From NCBI GenBank assembly GCA_028691835.1, contig JAQUYN010000023.1:1-33828 (forward strand): a stretch of 33,828 nucleotides of DNA. Direction: 5' to 3'. Position numbers and translations under genes: made by a program. This DNA is from Alphaproteobacteria bacterium. GTDB lineage: Bacteria > Pseudomonadota > Alphaproteobacteria > UBA9219. Of the stretch, positions 6,845-15,341 are shown piece after piece; the stretch's first letter is position 1; every line of letters starts with the position of its first letter. The notes below the pieces were generated by a model. That model was not told the origin of the DNA. It did not search any database and saw only the letters and a program-made list of their open reading frames with translations.

Positions 6845-7147
6845 ACCTTCTTCGATGTCCTGCAGATGTTGCTATACTGCTCGCCCTTCAAGAGTTGGGT
6901 TTTATCGTCTCGTTATGCCGAGAGAACCTCAACAGATTTTTCACCAGCAGGCCTCTCCTTTTGCGTCCCGCCCCCCGAGCCGGGGATTCAGCCTGTCTTG
7001 CTGAAATTTCTTGTGTACCCACAGCCTTATGCCGCGTGGACACGCGGCTCTGGATCCCGTGTCAAGCACGGGATGACGCTAACGGAGAGTATGGGCTCAA
7101 AATGACCAACTCTTGATGTGCGAGGGGTATATCTTTAAAAAAGGCAT
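6845..7147. other. Intergenic region with palindromes
   Basis: About 300 bases without a convincing gene; the open frames are low-complexity and start without ribosome-binding sites. The notable content is the pair of hairpins at 7031-7074 and a related GCCCCCCGAGCCGGGGAT string near 6968-6987. Confidence 0.5.
7031..7074. repeat. Two adjacent short palindromes
   Basis: GCCGCGTG-GA-CACGCGGC (7031-7048) is followed by ATCCCGTG-TCAAG-CACGGGAT (7054-7074) and GACG. The second resembles palindromes at 2188-2203 and 33441-33462, so it looks like a dispersed family of short extragenic palindromes. Confidence 0.65.
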
Positions 7148-7330
7148 AATACCAGCGGGTCTATGAGCGGACTCACTGGTGGCGTTGTTTTTACTCATTC
7201 GCTCTGCGCCTCGCACTCCTCTTGCCGGACGGCACCCCTTGCTTTTTAAGGAGAGGACTGTCCGGCGAGAGGCTATCTCCTCGCAACCGCTCATGACCCA
7301 GCGCGTCGGTTCATCGGGCGGTTGGTATAA
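7148..7330 (+). repeat. MITE-like dispersed repeat, copy A
   Basis: About 183 bp. The left end (ATACCAGCGGGTCTATGAGC...) and the inverted right end (TTATACCAACCGCCCGATGA...) form roughly 32-bp imperfect terminal inverted repeats. An inner palindrome pairs CCTCTTGCCGGAC with GTCCGGCGAGAGG. Nearly the same sequence occurs at 19487-19671 and 26568-26750. The open frames inside are identical between copies only because the DNA is, and are not called as genes. Confidence 0.85.
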
Positions 7331-7465
7331 TGGTCAAAATCGTGTGGCTGGGATTAGGATTTAGTCAGCAGGAAGTGGATCATTTTTACGCGCCTTTTCT
7401 TCCTCAGCCCCCTGTGGACCTTGACCCTGTTTTTTTCCAATGAGCAAACGAGCCGTCGCATGCAG

Positions 7466-7813
7466 TCAACTATGCGTCAACCTTGTCGAAACCCGCTCTA
7501 AAAGTTCAGACAGTTTCATCGCAAGAACTGCAGGATCTCCATCAATCAAAAAAACTTTCAGCCGCGCCTTGGCCCCCGATTTCAAAAGCACACGTGTCTT
7601 ACTCACGCCAAACAACTTGGCGAGGCGTTCACAAAGCGCCTTGTTTGCCTTACCGTCATGCGCACAAGCTGGCACACTGACTTCAAGAGCCATGGCTCCA
7701 TCGCCAATATCAACCAAACGCACGGCGCGTTCTTTGGCTGTGGCGGGTTTTGCCTTAACCGAAAGGATAAGCCCATCCGGTGTCATTTTGATGATGTCGT
7801 GAATGCGTGGCAT
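7466..7813 (-). CDS. YggU/DUF167-family protein
   Basis: 115 residues from the ATG at 7813. A TTG at 7822 overlapping the upstream stop as TTGA is possible. The fold signature is clear: GLILSVKAKPATAKERAVR, then ALEVSVPACAHDGKANKALCERLAKLFGVSKTRVLLKSGAKARLKVF, typical of the DUF167 family (small alpha/beta proteins of unknown role). The family is usually 75-110 residues. It is the last gene of the lipoprotein-lysA-DUF4175 group, and its start lies within a few bases of the upstream stop, implying translational coupling. Confidence 0.85.
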   Translation of the reverse strand: MPRIHDIIKMTPDGLILSVKAKPATAKERAVRLVDIGDGAMALEVSVPACAHDGKANKALCERLAKLFGVSKTRVLLKSGAKARLKVFLIDGDPAVLAMKLSELLERVSTRLTHS

Positions 7814-7818
7814 CGCAA

Positions 7819-9795
7819 TCAAGGGGCGCGAGCGGTCATCGCACGGCGCATTTGTTCCGTCAGACTCTGCAAACTGTTTTCTAAAAAAGTGAGAGCCTCT
7901 GCCTGACTCTTCTGCGCATCAGAAATAGCCTGCTTTTGTAAAGCAAGAATGGCGTTATGCATAGCGTCTTCGCCAGCCTTTGTCTCCTTAAGCCCCACCC
8001 CTTGTCGAGTGATAACATCGCGCAAAGCCGATAAAAGAAGTTGTTGCTGAGCCAATCCATGCGCAGCGGCATCTCGTTTCCTTTTTTTCGTTTCAAATGA
8101 AGCTGCGTTTTGAAGAACCGTTTTTTCTATTTCCTCAATCAAATTCTTTTGTCCGCGAATAATCGCCCGTAACGCAAAGACCCGTTGAGCCATTTGAGCC
8201 TGATCTGGTGTCAGCTCTGGCGGCGTCGTCCGCAAATTCTCGATCAAGGCCTGAAGCGTAGAAAGACCCTGACGGGCGGCCGCACGATCTCCCGCACTCA
8301 AATTATCGGCAATGGCGGTCAAGCGTGACTGCAAATCTTCTGGCGATAGCATTTCTCTTTCTGTCGCCAAGGGCCAATCAATTTCTTGTAGAGCGGGAGG
8401 CTGACGCGCACGTTCCGACTCCAACGCCTCAAAATATTTCCCCATAGTTTCATGAACACGAAACAAAAATGGCTGGATGGATTCATTCGACGATTCGCGC
8501 ATAAGGCTAAACGACAGATCCCGCTCGGCTTCCGCAAGATCGGCGCGGGCCTGACCAATTACGCCTTCTTCCAGACGCACGGCGGCTTTCCAAAGAATGT
8601 CGGCGACAACTTTGGTCGTCTCGGGATCATCGTTCAAAACAAGGCGAACGGCCCCCGCACGCAAAGACATAAGGACAACGGGATCGCCACGATAAAGCCC
8701 TTGCTGGCGCGCAATACCAGCCATGACATTAGCCGTTTCGTCCCGTGTGCTAGCATCTGGGTTATCCATATACTTTTGGCGCTCTTCGATCAGCGCCCGC
8801 GCAAAAGGATTGTGAAAGGCGCGAGAAGGAAGCGTAATGACTTTAGGCTCGCTCCATCCACGATGCCCGGCACCATCCACAACGACAAGCTGAACCGTAA
8901 CGGGACCTCCTGCCCAGGGGAGCGACGTCAGATCTATATAACTGGCGCTTCGGATCTCTTTAATTGTGGGGGTTGCCAAAGCAATCTCGACTGGCTCTGT
9001 CGTTCCGCCAGTCGCCGACGACGTGGGGGCGATCCGAACAGAGATGGATTCAATGCCGTAATCGTCGATGCTTTTGTAAACAAACTTGATTGTTTTCCGA
9101 AGCGTCACTTCAGGTTCTTCGAGCAAAATAACCTGCGGCGATTCATCGGGTATCACATGCAACCGCCAGCTGGCCAATTTACGCCATCCTCGGCTCAAGA
9201 CAAGTTGCGTCGTCGTGGCTTTTCCCGTTGTCGGAATGATGAGTGTCGTTGCGACATCACCCCCCATCGAGACCCCCAGCTTTTCCTTCTGATCGCCAAG
9301 AAGGCTCATCGGCGGCGGCCCTTCACTCTGCCAACTCAAATGAATGGCGCTCCCTTCCAAGACAGGATACGCCTTGCCATCCGATGGCGAGTCAAGTTGA
9401 AGGGATGGCGCACGCGCATAAGCCGGAGACGTTATCCATACTTTGGCCGGGACAGCACCTTCCAATCCCCAGCACCCGCCCAAACCAACCAGAACGACGA
9501 ACACCGCGCCGAAAAGCATATCCGCTTTAACCGACCAAAAACGTGAGGCGCCACGAAAAGCCAAGATCCCCCAAACAAGAAGAACGACATACGCGATCAC
9601 GAAAAGAAAAGGATAGAGGATAAAGCAAAGATGCATCAGCCACAGGACCCCAACAATCCCGCCCAACAAAAAAGGGGTTAAGACAGCACAGAAAACATCA
9701 AACCAGAAAAAAGGCGAGACCGCCCCCCCTCGCTTTTGCCGATGGTGGCGCGCTTCAAGAAACTTGCGGAATTTTTTACGATTGTTACGCGGCAC
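7819..9795 (-). CDS. DUF4175 (TIGR02302-type) membrane protein
   Basis: 658 residues. N-terminal membrane segments lie at about 28-54, 55-78 and 90-110, with a basic N-terminus (RNNRKKFRKFLEARHHRQKR). A large extracytoplasmic part follows, with the family pattern WRLHVIPDESPQVILLEEPEV...KFVYKSIDDYGIESISVRI, and the C-terminal region is a long helical or coiled-coil domain rich in Q, E and R. DUF4175 proteins are typical of Alphaproteobacteria, usually 800 residues or more, and of unknown function. This one is shorter and lacks the Gln/Met-rich C-terminal extension often present. It overlaps lysA by 11 bases upstream and YggU downstream. Confidence 0.85.
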   Translation of the reverse strand: MPRNNRKKFRKFLEARHHRQKRGGAVSPFFWFDVFCAVLTPFLLGGIVGVLWLMHLCFILYPFLFVIAYVVLLVWGILAFRGASRFWSVKADMLFGAVFVVLVGLGGCWGLEGAVPAKVWITSPAYARAPSLQLDSPSDGKAYPVLEGSAIHLSWQSEGPPPMSLLGDQKEKLGVSMGGDVATTLIIPTTGKATTTQLVLSRGWRKLASWRLHVIPDESPQVILLEEPEVTLRKTIKFVYKSIDDYGIESISVRIAPTSSATGGTTEPVEIALATPTIKEIRSASYIDLTSLPWAGGPVTVQLVVVDGAGHRGWSEPKVITLPSRAFHNPFARALIEERQKYMDNPDASTRDETANVMAGIARQQGLYRGDPVVLMSLRAGAVRLVLNDDPETTKVVADILWKAAVRLEEGVIGQARADLAEAERDLSFSLMRESSNESIQPFLFRVHETMGKYFEALESERARQPPALQEIDWPLATEREMLSPEDLQSRLTAIADNLSAGDRAAARQGLSTLQALIENLRTTPPELTPDQAQMAQRVFALRAIIRGQKNLIEEIEKTVLQNAASFETKKRKRDAAAHGLAQQQLLLSALRDVITRQGVGLKETKAGEDAMHNAILALQKQAISDAQKSQAEALTFLENSLQSLTEQMRRAMTARAP

Positions 9796-11065
9796 GTGTA
9801 ATCACCATCCAATCCGGTACGCTTTCCCATCCCATTTGCTCCGCCACGGCAATGCGCCGACGTATCACGGCATGTTGCGCACCTGATACCAAAACTTCAG
9901 GGATAAGAGCCCGTCCATTATAGGTTGAAGACATTGAGCTTCCATAAGCGCCAGCTTGCATAATGGCCATCATATCGCCTGACTGTAACGAGGGAAGCTC
10001 AAACTGGTCACCAAAAGAATCACTCGTCTCACAAACAGGGCCGACAATAGAAACCTTCTCACGCAGGGCTTTGCCGTCATCACGCAAAGCAATGATTTCA
10101 TGGCGAGCGCCATACATGGCCGGACGAACCAAGTCATTCATCCCCGCATCGACAATCAAGATTTTTTTGTCACCTGCCTTTTTGATATGAACAATACGCG
10201 TCACCAAAACGCTGGCATCGCCGACCAACCGACGCCCCGGCTCAAACGATATGGCAAAATTCAACGGCGCGATCACATCGTGAACAATGGCGGCATAATC
10301 AGAAAACGGGGGGAGAACCTGCCCATCATAGGGAATGCCCACACCACCCCCCAAATCAACGCGCTCGACAGGAACGCCTTGATCCCGAAGGAGCCGAACC
10401 AACATGGCCAGTTTTTCATACCCTTCGCGGAAAGGTCCATAGTCCTTAAGGTGAGCCCCGACATGAACAGTCAGCCCCTTGAACACCATCACCGAACTGG
10501 ACAAAATGATCTTCAGCGCATCGCCTAGCTGATCAATGTCGATACCAAACTTGACACCTTTGTGCCCCGTAGCCATCTTGGCGTGTGTCCGCGCATCAAC
10601 ATCAGGATTCACGCGCAAAGAAACAGGAGCCGTTTTCCCCAGCACCGTCGCAACTTTTTCAATAAGCGCAAGCTCTGACAGGGACTCGGCATTGATCTGA
10701 CAAATCCCAGCCAAAAGCGCAGCCGCAATATCATCACGCGTTTTTCCAACGCCGGAAAAAACGATTTTCTCGGGCACAACGCCCCCTTCAAGGGCACGTT
10801 CCAACTCACCAGCCGAAGTAATGTCCGCCCCAGCCCCACAATTGGCAAGTACGCGGATGACGGCCAAATTTGCGTTGGCCTTCACGGCATAGTGAACTGT
10901 CGCGTCAAGACCCTCAAATGGCGTGGCATAAGCGCGATAATTCCGCTGCAACTGCTTGGCGCTTGTGCAATAAAACGGCGTATCCACCTCTTCCACAATT
11001 TCAGAAAGCGGAATGGCTTCGACGCACAAAACACCATTACGGTAAGCAAAAACAGATTTTGTCAT
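9785..11065 (-). CDS. lysA: Diaminopimelate decarboxylase
   Basis: 426 residues, standard length. It decarboxylates meso-diaminopimelate to L-lysine, the last step of lysine synthesis, in the cytoplasm with PLP. The PLP lysine is K62 in VHYAVKANANLAV. The glycine-rich phosphate loop (DLGGGVGIPY) and FEPGRRLV follow. PVCETSDSFG near residue 343 carries the active-site Cys-Glu from the partner subunit, and AGAYGSSMSSTYNGR gives the C-terminal tyrosine motif. Its ATG overlaps the stop of the preceding lipoprotein gene (ATGA), and its end overlaps the DUF4175 gene. Confidence 0.97.
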   Translation of the reverse strand: MTKSVFAYRNGVLCVEAIPLSEIVEEVDTPFYCTSAKQLQRNYRAYATPFEGLDATVHYAVKANANLAVIRVLANCGAGADITSAGELERALEGGVVPEKIVFSGVGKTRDDIAAALLAGICQINAESLSELALIEKVATVLGKTAPVSLRVNPDVDARTHAKMATGHKGVKFGIDIDQLGDALKIILSSSVMVFKGLTVHVGAHLKDYGPFREGYEKLAMLVRLLRDQGVPVERVDLGGGVGIPYDGQVLPPFSDYAAIVHDVIAPLNFAISFEPGRRLVGDASVLVTRIVHIKKAGDKKILIVDAGMNDLVRPAMYGARHEIIALRDDGKALREKVSIVGPVCETSDSFGDQFELPSLQSGDMMAIMQAGAYGSSMSSTYNGRALIPEVLVSGAQHAVIRRRIAVAEQMGWESVPDWMVITRAA

Positions 11066-11205
11066 GGCGCAGGGTCCGTTGCTAAATCAGGATAAACACG
11101 AGGATAAACGACAGAGGCGTCGCTCGATAAAGGATCGATCTTAGCTGGCCTTTTTCCGCACCCGCTTAACATCACAAGGCAAGCCAAAACAACCAGAAGA
11201 CGCAT
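11062..11205 (-). CDS. Small lipoprotein upstream of lysA (LptM-like)
   Basis: 47 residues from the ATG at 11205, behind a GGGGCC ribosome-binding site; an in-frame ATG at 11268 is less likely. The start MRLLVVLACLVMLSGC is a lipoprotein signal with lipobox LSGC, so the mature N-terminal cysteine would be lipidated. The mature part is short (GKRPAKIDPLSSDASVVYPRVYPDL). A tiny lipoprotein directly before lysA is the classic position of YifL/LptM, which helps mature the LPS translocon LptD-LptE. Assignment rests on position and architecture. It overlaps lysA by four bases (ATGA). Confidence 0.7.
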   Translation of the reverse strand: MRLLVVLACLVMLSGCGKRPAKIDPLSSDASVVYPRVYPDLATDPAP

Positions 11206-11361
11206 AGGGCCCCATGCGCGGCAAGACACGACAGGGGACTGTTGAAAAAAGGCATACAATAAGCGCATAGTCGATTCTTCCATCAAGAGAGCGCGACTCT
11301 TTCCTGTTTAAATCGATCCCTTTGAGGGAAATCAGAAAAAGTCTAGCTTACCCTTATTAAA

Positions 11362-11414
11362 CAAATTCACGCGATCAACCGCACATAACCGATTCCACTT
11401 GATCACGATCTGCT
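11362..11414. repeat. Possible decayed copy of the 115-bp repeat
   Basis: CAAATTCACGCGA, then GCACATAA, then GATCACGATCTGCT match in order the CAGATTCACGCGA, GCACATAA and TATCGCGATCTGCT blocks of the repeat at 11988-12102. It lies just upstream of the thioredoxin-like gene. Confidence 0.4.
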
Positions 11415-11431
11415 ATGAAAGAGAATGTAAG

Positions 11432-11965
11432 ATGTTTAGGCTAGCTTTCGCAACTCCCCTTTCTATAATTCTTACATTTTCATGCCTCATGGGAAGCTTT
11501 ACGGCAACAGCTAGCGAAGATTCTTTCATGAAAAGGTTTTTACCCATCGCAGCACCCCCAAATGTGCCCCACGCTATGGTCCTTTCCGCACAAGGAAGCA
11601 AACAAGCGCTGGATGACCTTGTCAAACAACAAAACGCCAAAGGCTTTGTTCTCCTTCACTTATGGGCCCCCAATTGCGCCCCGTGCCAAACAGAAATGAA
11701 AGAGCTTGACGCCGCACACACAACCCTAAAAACCAAAGGGATCAAAGTCCTTGCTTTGGCACAAGACCCTGATGGGATTATTGCCGTTCCCGCCTTTTTT
11801 GTTCGCTACAGCATCAAAAATATAGAAATGCACATCGACACATCACGCGCAGCCTCCATGGCCTTAAAACCAGCGGGCCTTCCCGTCACCTATTTGATCT
11901 CACAAGAAGGCCGCATCATCGGCGAACATCTCGGGGCGCTCGACTGGACGCATCTAACCGATTAA
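11432..11965 (+). CDS. Periplasmic TlpA-like thioredoxin-fold protein
   Basis: 177 residues from the ATG at 11432, chosen because it begins a signal peptide (MFRLAFATPLSIILTFSCLMGSFTATA). The fold follows: VLLHLWAPNCAPCQTEMKELD with redox cysteines C82 and C85 (CAPC), and the cis-proline region AGLPVTYLISQEGRII. Expected role: a membrane-exported thiol-disulfide reductase of the TlpA/ResA type, reducing periplasmic disulfides or serving cytochrome c maturation. The partner is unknown. It is monocistronic, ending at the repeat that separates it from flgD. Confidence 0.8.
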   Translation: MFRLAFATPLSIILTFSCLMGSFTATASEDSFMKRFLPIAAPPNVPHAMVLSAQGSKQALDDLVKQQNAKGFVLLHLWAPNCAPCQTEMKELDAAHTTLKTKGIKVLALAQDPDGIIAVPAFFVRYSIKNIEMHIDTSRAASMALKPAGLPVTYLISQEGRIIGEHLGALDWTHLTD

Positions 11966-11987
11966 GCCTTAGCGCAGTTTTCGAAGT

Positions 11988-12102
11988 GGTTGGCACATAA
12001 AGAGGCCAACCTTATCGCGATCTGCTCTATCTGTTTATTTACCGAGCAGATTCACGCGAACGGTTGGCACATAAAGAGGCCAACCTTATCGCGATCTGCT
12101 CT
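11988..12102. repeat. 115-bp dispersed repeat with 41-bp direct repeats, copy 1
   Basis: GGTTGGCACATAAAGAGGCC... to ...GCGATCTGCTCT is present at 11988-12028 and again at 12062-12102 (41 bp, apparently identical). Between them GAGCAGATTCACGCGAA (12044-12060) pairs with TCGCGATCTGCTC, enclosing GGTTGGC/GCCAACC, so the right half can fold into a long hairpin. It separates convergent genes and its last two bases are the first two of the flgD stop codon complement. It may serve as a bidirectional terminator. Confidence 0.8.
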
Positions 12103-12835
12103 AAGTTGTTGTCGTCGAACTATCCGTTGTGCTGATAGCGCCAAACACAGACAACACATCTGTGTCGGAAACGGATAAGTCACCAACTTTTAATGTGGAT
12201 GTTCCATCTGTTCCCGTTTCGATGGAGGTAACTTGACCAATCACGCGAATATCACTGATCGTGATCGTGTCACCGCTGCTGTCCTTGGCCGTCAAGAGGA
12301 AATTATAAACGCCATCTTCTGCCGTTGTTCCATCATCAAGCCCGGCATCCCAAGCAATGCGATTGAGGCCTGCATCGGTTGGCGCATCTACGGTTCCGAT
12401 CACGTTGCCACTGCTGTCTTGCACCGAAAGCGTCACGCTTTGCGCATCGGAAGGCAACGTATAAGACAAAAGCCCCGTACCGTTTTGAACCACAAGTTCG
12501 TCCGTCGTTGATGATTCCGTGTATTGCCCGATATAACTGAGCAACGGCGTAATGCCGTTTGAGTTTAATGCCGACAAAACATCATCGAGTTTATCGTTCG
12601 TCGCGATTTGTTGCTCAACCTGAGAATATTGGACCAATTGCTGCGTGAACTCGCTGGCATCTACGGGTTCTGTCGGATCCTGATTTGTAAGCTGCGCCGT
12701 CAGAATTTTTAAGAACGTGTCATAGTTGCCAATCAACACACTTTGTGCCGAACTTGTCGTCGTTTCTGTGCTCGTCTGAGTCGCGTTATAACTCGATATT
12801 AAGCTTGTGGCATCAGTTGTGGATGCAACGGTCAT
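12101..12835 (-). CDS. flgD: Flagellar hook assembly scaffold FlgD
   Basis: 244 residues. FlgD caps the growing hook and is needed for addition of FlgE subunits, then is discarded. The N-terminal hallmark is clear: GNYDTFLKILTAQLTNQDPTEPVDASEFTQQLVQYSQVEQQ (36-76). The middle holds the Tudor/FnIII-like part with YTLPSDAQSVTLSVQDSSGNVIG and AGLNRIAWDAGLDDG. The ends are Ser/Thr-rich. The start follows AAGGAGATTGCT, a strong ribosome-binding site. It is the last gene of the flagellar operon, 11 bases after fliK. Confidence 0.95.
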   Translation of the reverse strand: MTVASTTDATSLISSYNATQTSTETTTSSAQSVLIGNYDTFLKILTAQLTNQDPTEPVDASEFTQQLVQYSQVEQQIATNDKLDDVLSALNSNGITPLLSYIGQYTESSTTDELVVQNGTGLLSYTLPSDAQSVTLSVQDSSGNVIGTVDAPTDAGLNRIAWDAGLDDGTTAEDGVYNFLLTAKDSSGDTITISDIRVIGQVTSIETGTDGTSTLKVGDLSVSDTDVLSVFGAISTTDSSTTTT

Positions 12836-12846
12836 AGCAATCTCCT

Positions 12847-14466
12847 TTATACGCGTAAGTTGACGCGTCCTGGTGTCAGATAATAAGTTTCAGTTGCAGC
12901 AGTCATCACACTCAAGTCTTCACTGTCGTCCAAGCCCTTTTCAACGCTCAGGCCCGATTTCCATGTCTCACTTTGATTTTGAGCAAACTGGTTAGCTTGA
13001 TTATCATCGCGAAGACTGAACTGCATACACCCAGAGTCAGCTTGAAGCCCGGCTTCTTGCAACGCACGTTGCAAGCTGGATGAATCTTTTTGAAGCAGAT
13101 TCAACGTTGTTTGATTGTCGGCAATCACTGTACCGGTCACGCTTTTATCAGCGGCAATTTCAAGTTTAACTTCAATCTTGCCTAGCTCGGCGGGGCGAAG
13201 CTGAATCGTGATCTCGTTCGCACCTTCTTTGGCGGCCTTATGAAGCTGGACGGCGACCTGTTCAACCGCTTGAGGAAGGTTTGTACTCCCGCCCTTTGTC
13301 ACACGCGCCGCAGAAAGCTGGCTCGCAAAATCATACGACCCAACAGGACGAGCGCCCGTCGCCAAAGAGCTGACGTTTTGCGAAGCCTGAGTCCCTCCTG
13401 TCGCTTGAACGGCCCCATCCGCTGCAGCATTTGAGGCTTGAGCCGAAACGGACGATGCGTTTGTCGCTGCCGCGCCAGCAAGCGTATTCACATCCTGCCC
13501 CGTTGTTGCGCGGTCTTGGCCTTTCGCCAAATCAGAAAAATCGTGCTGATTTCCTTGTTCGGCACCCTTGTTGTTTCCCACCTTCGCCGTTGTCGCTTCG
13601 TCAATCATCTTTGTATATTGGCTTGTTGTCTCGGCATCTTCATCAACAGATGAAGATGCCTCCAAGAGATCTTCGGTCGCCCCGGCATCCTTGGCAACCG
13701 TGTCCCCAGCCGCCTGAGCCAACAGCGAAGAAAGTTCAGCTTTCGATTGCGTCCCCGCAGAAGCTCCGGTCTCGGTTGCTTTCGTTTTTGGCGCTGCCTT
13801 TTCATCCGTAAGCAACGGAGCCAAGCCCATCAGTTCCTCATCTGGGCTTTGCGTTGGATCCTCGCCGGCCCCAGCATCCGCAACAAGGGAAAGTGCCGTT
13901 GGCGCGTCTTCCGTTTTTGCCACATTCTTTTGGCTTTCAGGCTTCACCATCGATGCCAGTAAGGCCGCCATTTCTTGATCTATGGCATCAGAAGTCGGCT
14001 CATCTTCGTTTGCCGCCTGCATTTGATCTTGGGTTGGCGCGGCCTCATCTTTTGTCGCGATAGGGTCGTCTTGACTGTCCTGTTTCGCACTTGTTTCTTG
14101 AGCCGGGGCCTCCTGTTCTGAAGGCTCGCTTTTTGCTGGAACCAAAGGGTCCTCATGCAAGGTTGCTTTGGCTGTCGCGGGGCCATCCTCACGCGAGGTC
14201 TGTGCTGCCGTCGTCTGTTTTGACTGTTTCGCCGAGTCATGTACTGATATTTTCGACACGTCCTTACTTACAGGAAATGCAACCGTCGATGAGGAGGCAT
14301 CATAAGCTTCAACCACCGGCATTGAAGCCCCCGCCTGCGTTAACAAACTTGCAAATAATTCAGATGTCGATCCCGACACGCTCACATTCGCCTTTGCTGC
14401 TGAAAACAAACCAGACAGTGTGCTTGTCGTTGTGTCCTGAATCTTAGCTTGAGCAAGTTGGGCCAT
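12847..14466 (-). CDS. fliK: Flagellar hook-length control protein FliK
   Basis: 539 residues. FliK measures hook length and switches the export apparatus from hook to filament substrates. The first ~370 residues are low-complexity, rich in Ala, Gln, Glu, Thr and Ser, as usual for the secreted ruler part. The conserved C-terminal Flg_hook domain (about 390-495) contains ANEITIQLRPAELGKIEVKLEI, then ADNQTTLNLLQKDSSSLQRALQEAGL, which is diagnostic. It lies between the flgN-like gene and flgD. Confidence 0.92.
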   Translation of the reverse strand: MAQLAQAKIQDTTTSTLSGLFSAAKANVSVSGSTSELFASLLTQAGASMPVVEAYDASSSTVAFPVSKDVSKISVHDSAKQSKQTTAAQTSREDGPATAKATLHEDPLVPAKSEPSEQEAPAQETSAKQDSQDDPIATKDEAAPTQDQMQAANEDEPTSDAIDQEMAALLASMVKPESQKNVAKTEDAPTALSLVADAGAGEDPTQSPDEELMGLAPLLTDEKAAPKTKATETGASAGTQSKAELSSLLAQAAGDTVAKDAGATEDLLEASSSVDEDAETTSQYTKMIDEATTAKVGNNKGAEQGNQHDFSDLAKGQDRATTGQDVNTLAGAAATNASSVSAQASNAAADGAVQATGGTQASQNVSSLATGARPVGSYDFASQLSAARVTKGGSTNLPQAVEQVAVQLHKAAKEGANEITIQLRPAELGKIEVKLEIAADKSVTGTVIADNQTTLNLLQKDSSSLQRALQEAGLQADSGCMQFSLRDDNQANQFAQNQSETWKSGLSVEKGLDDSEDLSVMTAATETYYLTPGRVNLRV

Positions 14467-14509
14467 AAGAAGCGTCCTTTAGTCTGTGGTGTCTAGTCCG
14501 TGGTATCAA

Positions 14510-14980
14510 TTATGCCGTGCGATCAACGGCGACAGGATTTGCGATAGGGCTATATGATCCCAATAAAGCGCGGGCCTTGCGTGGATCGGCATAGCTGTCC
14601 ATATTTTTGCTCTGTTTTTGTGCTGCGCTCATGATGGTTTGAAGAAAGGCTTGGGTTCCGGTGATGGCAGATTTTAACGCGACCGCGTTACTCTTACTTA
14701 TTTGTGCAAGTTTCAGGCCAACTTGCCGGATCTTCGTGCGAAGAGCTTGAGGCAGGGTCTTTAATTGATTCTCGTTTTGCCCGATTGCAGCCATTTGCTG
14801 CTGATAATGACGCACCATCTTCATTTTTTCCACGCGAAGCAACTCCATTGCGGCATAGTCTTTTTGATCAAGAAGCATATTCTCTTGCTCGATGATGGCA
14901 ACCAAAGACTCCATCAGGGTCAAAATGTCCTGGGCAAGTTTTGCCGCTTTGTCGTCAGAGGCTTCAATGACTTCTTTCAT
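14510..14980 (-). CDS. FlgN-like flagellar export chaperone
   Basis: 156 residues, nearly all helical: LAQDILTLMESLVAIIEQENMLLDQKDYAAMELLRVEKMKMVRHYQQQM (15-63) resembles FlgN, the chaperone for the hook-filament junction proteins FlgK and FlgL. The last 25 residues (SYADPRKARALLGSYSPIANPVAVDRTA) resemble the C-terminal tail seen in alphaproteobacterial homologues. The start follows AAGGAAGG. The position between flgJ and fliK supports a flagellar role. The sequence match to FlgN is weak, so no symbol is given. Confidence 0.7.
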   Translation of the reverse strand: MKEVIEASDDKAAKLAQDILTLMESLVAIIEQENMLLDQKDYAAMELLRVEKMKMVRHYQQQMAAIGQNENQLKTLPQALRTKIRQVGLKLAQISKSNAVALKSAITGTQAFLQTIMSAAQKQSKNMDSYADPRKARALLGSYSPIANPVAVDRTA

Positions 14981-14994
14981 GGTAAAATCCTTCC

Positions 14995-15315
14995 TTAAGA
15001 TATGTGAGCATTCGCCGCTTCTTGCATTCTAATCATCGCATCCATAATGGCTGGTGACAGGCCATGTTGATCATTGCGCACCATGGATTTCCCGTATTCT
15101 TGAACCAAAAGATCCTTCATCACGTCTTCCCCAGGCCCACCGCCAAACAGGCCGTCCGTGTCCACGCCTTCCCACATAGGCTTCAACATTTGCGCCATAA
15201 AGACCGACTCAAAATCTTTGGCTATTTTTTCCAGTTTCTCTTTCTCTGTTGTCGTCACATTGCCCACCGCTTGCGATGTTTTTAAAACGTCAACTGTTGA
15301 TACCAATGCGTCCAT
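14995..15315 (-). CDS. flgJ: Rod-binding protein, FlgJ N-terminal domain type
   Basis: 106 residues. This is the stand-alone rod-scaffolding domain without the glucosaminidase domain of enterobacterial FlgJ, as usual in Alphaproteobacteria. The signature KLEKIAKDFESVFMAQMLKPMWEGVDTDGLFGGGPGEDVMKDLLVQEYGKSM (26-78) is typical. The protein acts in the periplasm during assembly of the flagellar rod. Peptidoglycan cleavage must come from another enzyme; the Slt-type protein encoded at 31024 is one candidate, though that is speculative. It starts 26 bases after flgI. Confidence 0.93.
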   Translation of the reverse strand: MDALVSTVDVLKTSQAVGNVTTTEKEKLEKIAKDFESVFMAQMLKPMWEGVDTDGLFGGGPGEDVMKDLLVQEYGKSMVRNDQHGLSPAIMDAMIRMQEAANAHIS

Positions 15316-15341
15316 CGTCTTGTCCTTTGTCAGATGCCTGA

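Noticed and set aside
8452..9546. Long plus-strand open frame opposite the DUF4175 gene
   Set aside because: Arg/Asn/Pro-rich composition, no ribosome-binding site and complete overlap with a recognisable gene. It is a shadow frame.
11988..12102. Two 41-bp direct repeats resembling a minimal CRISPR array
   Set aside because: Only two units, the spacing segment is itself conserved at the second locus (22128-22242), and no cas genes are nearby.
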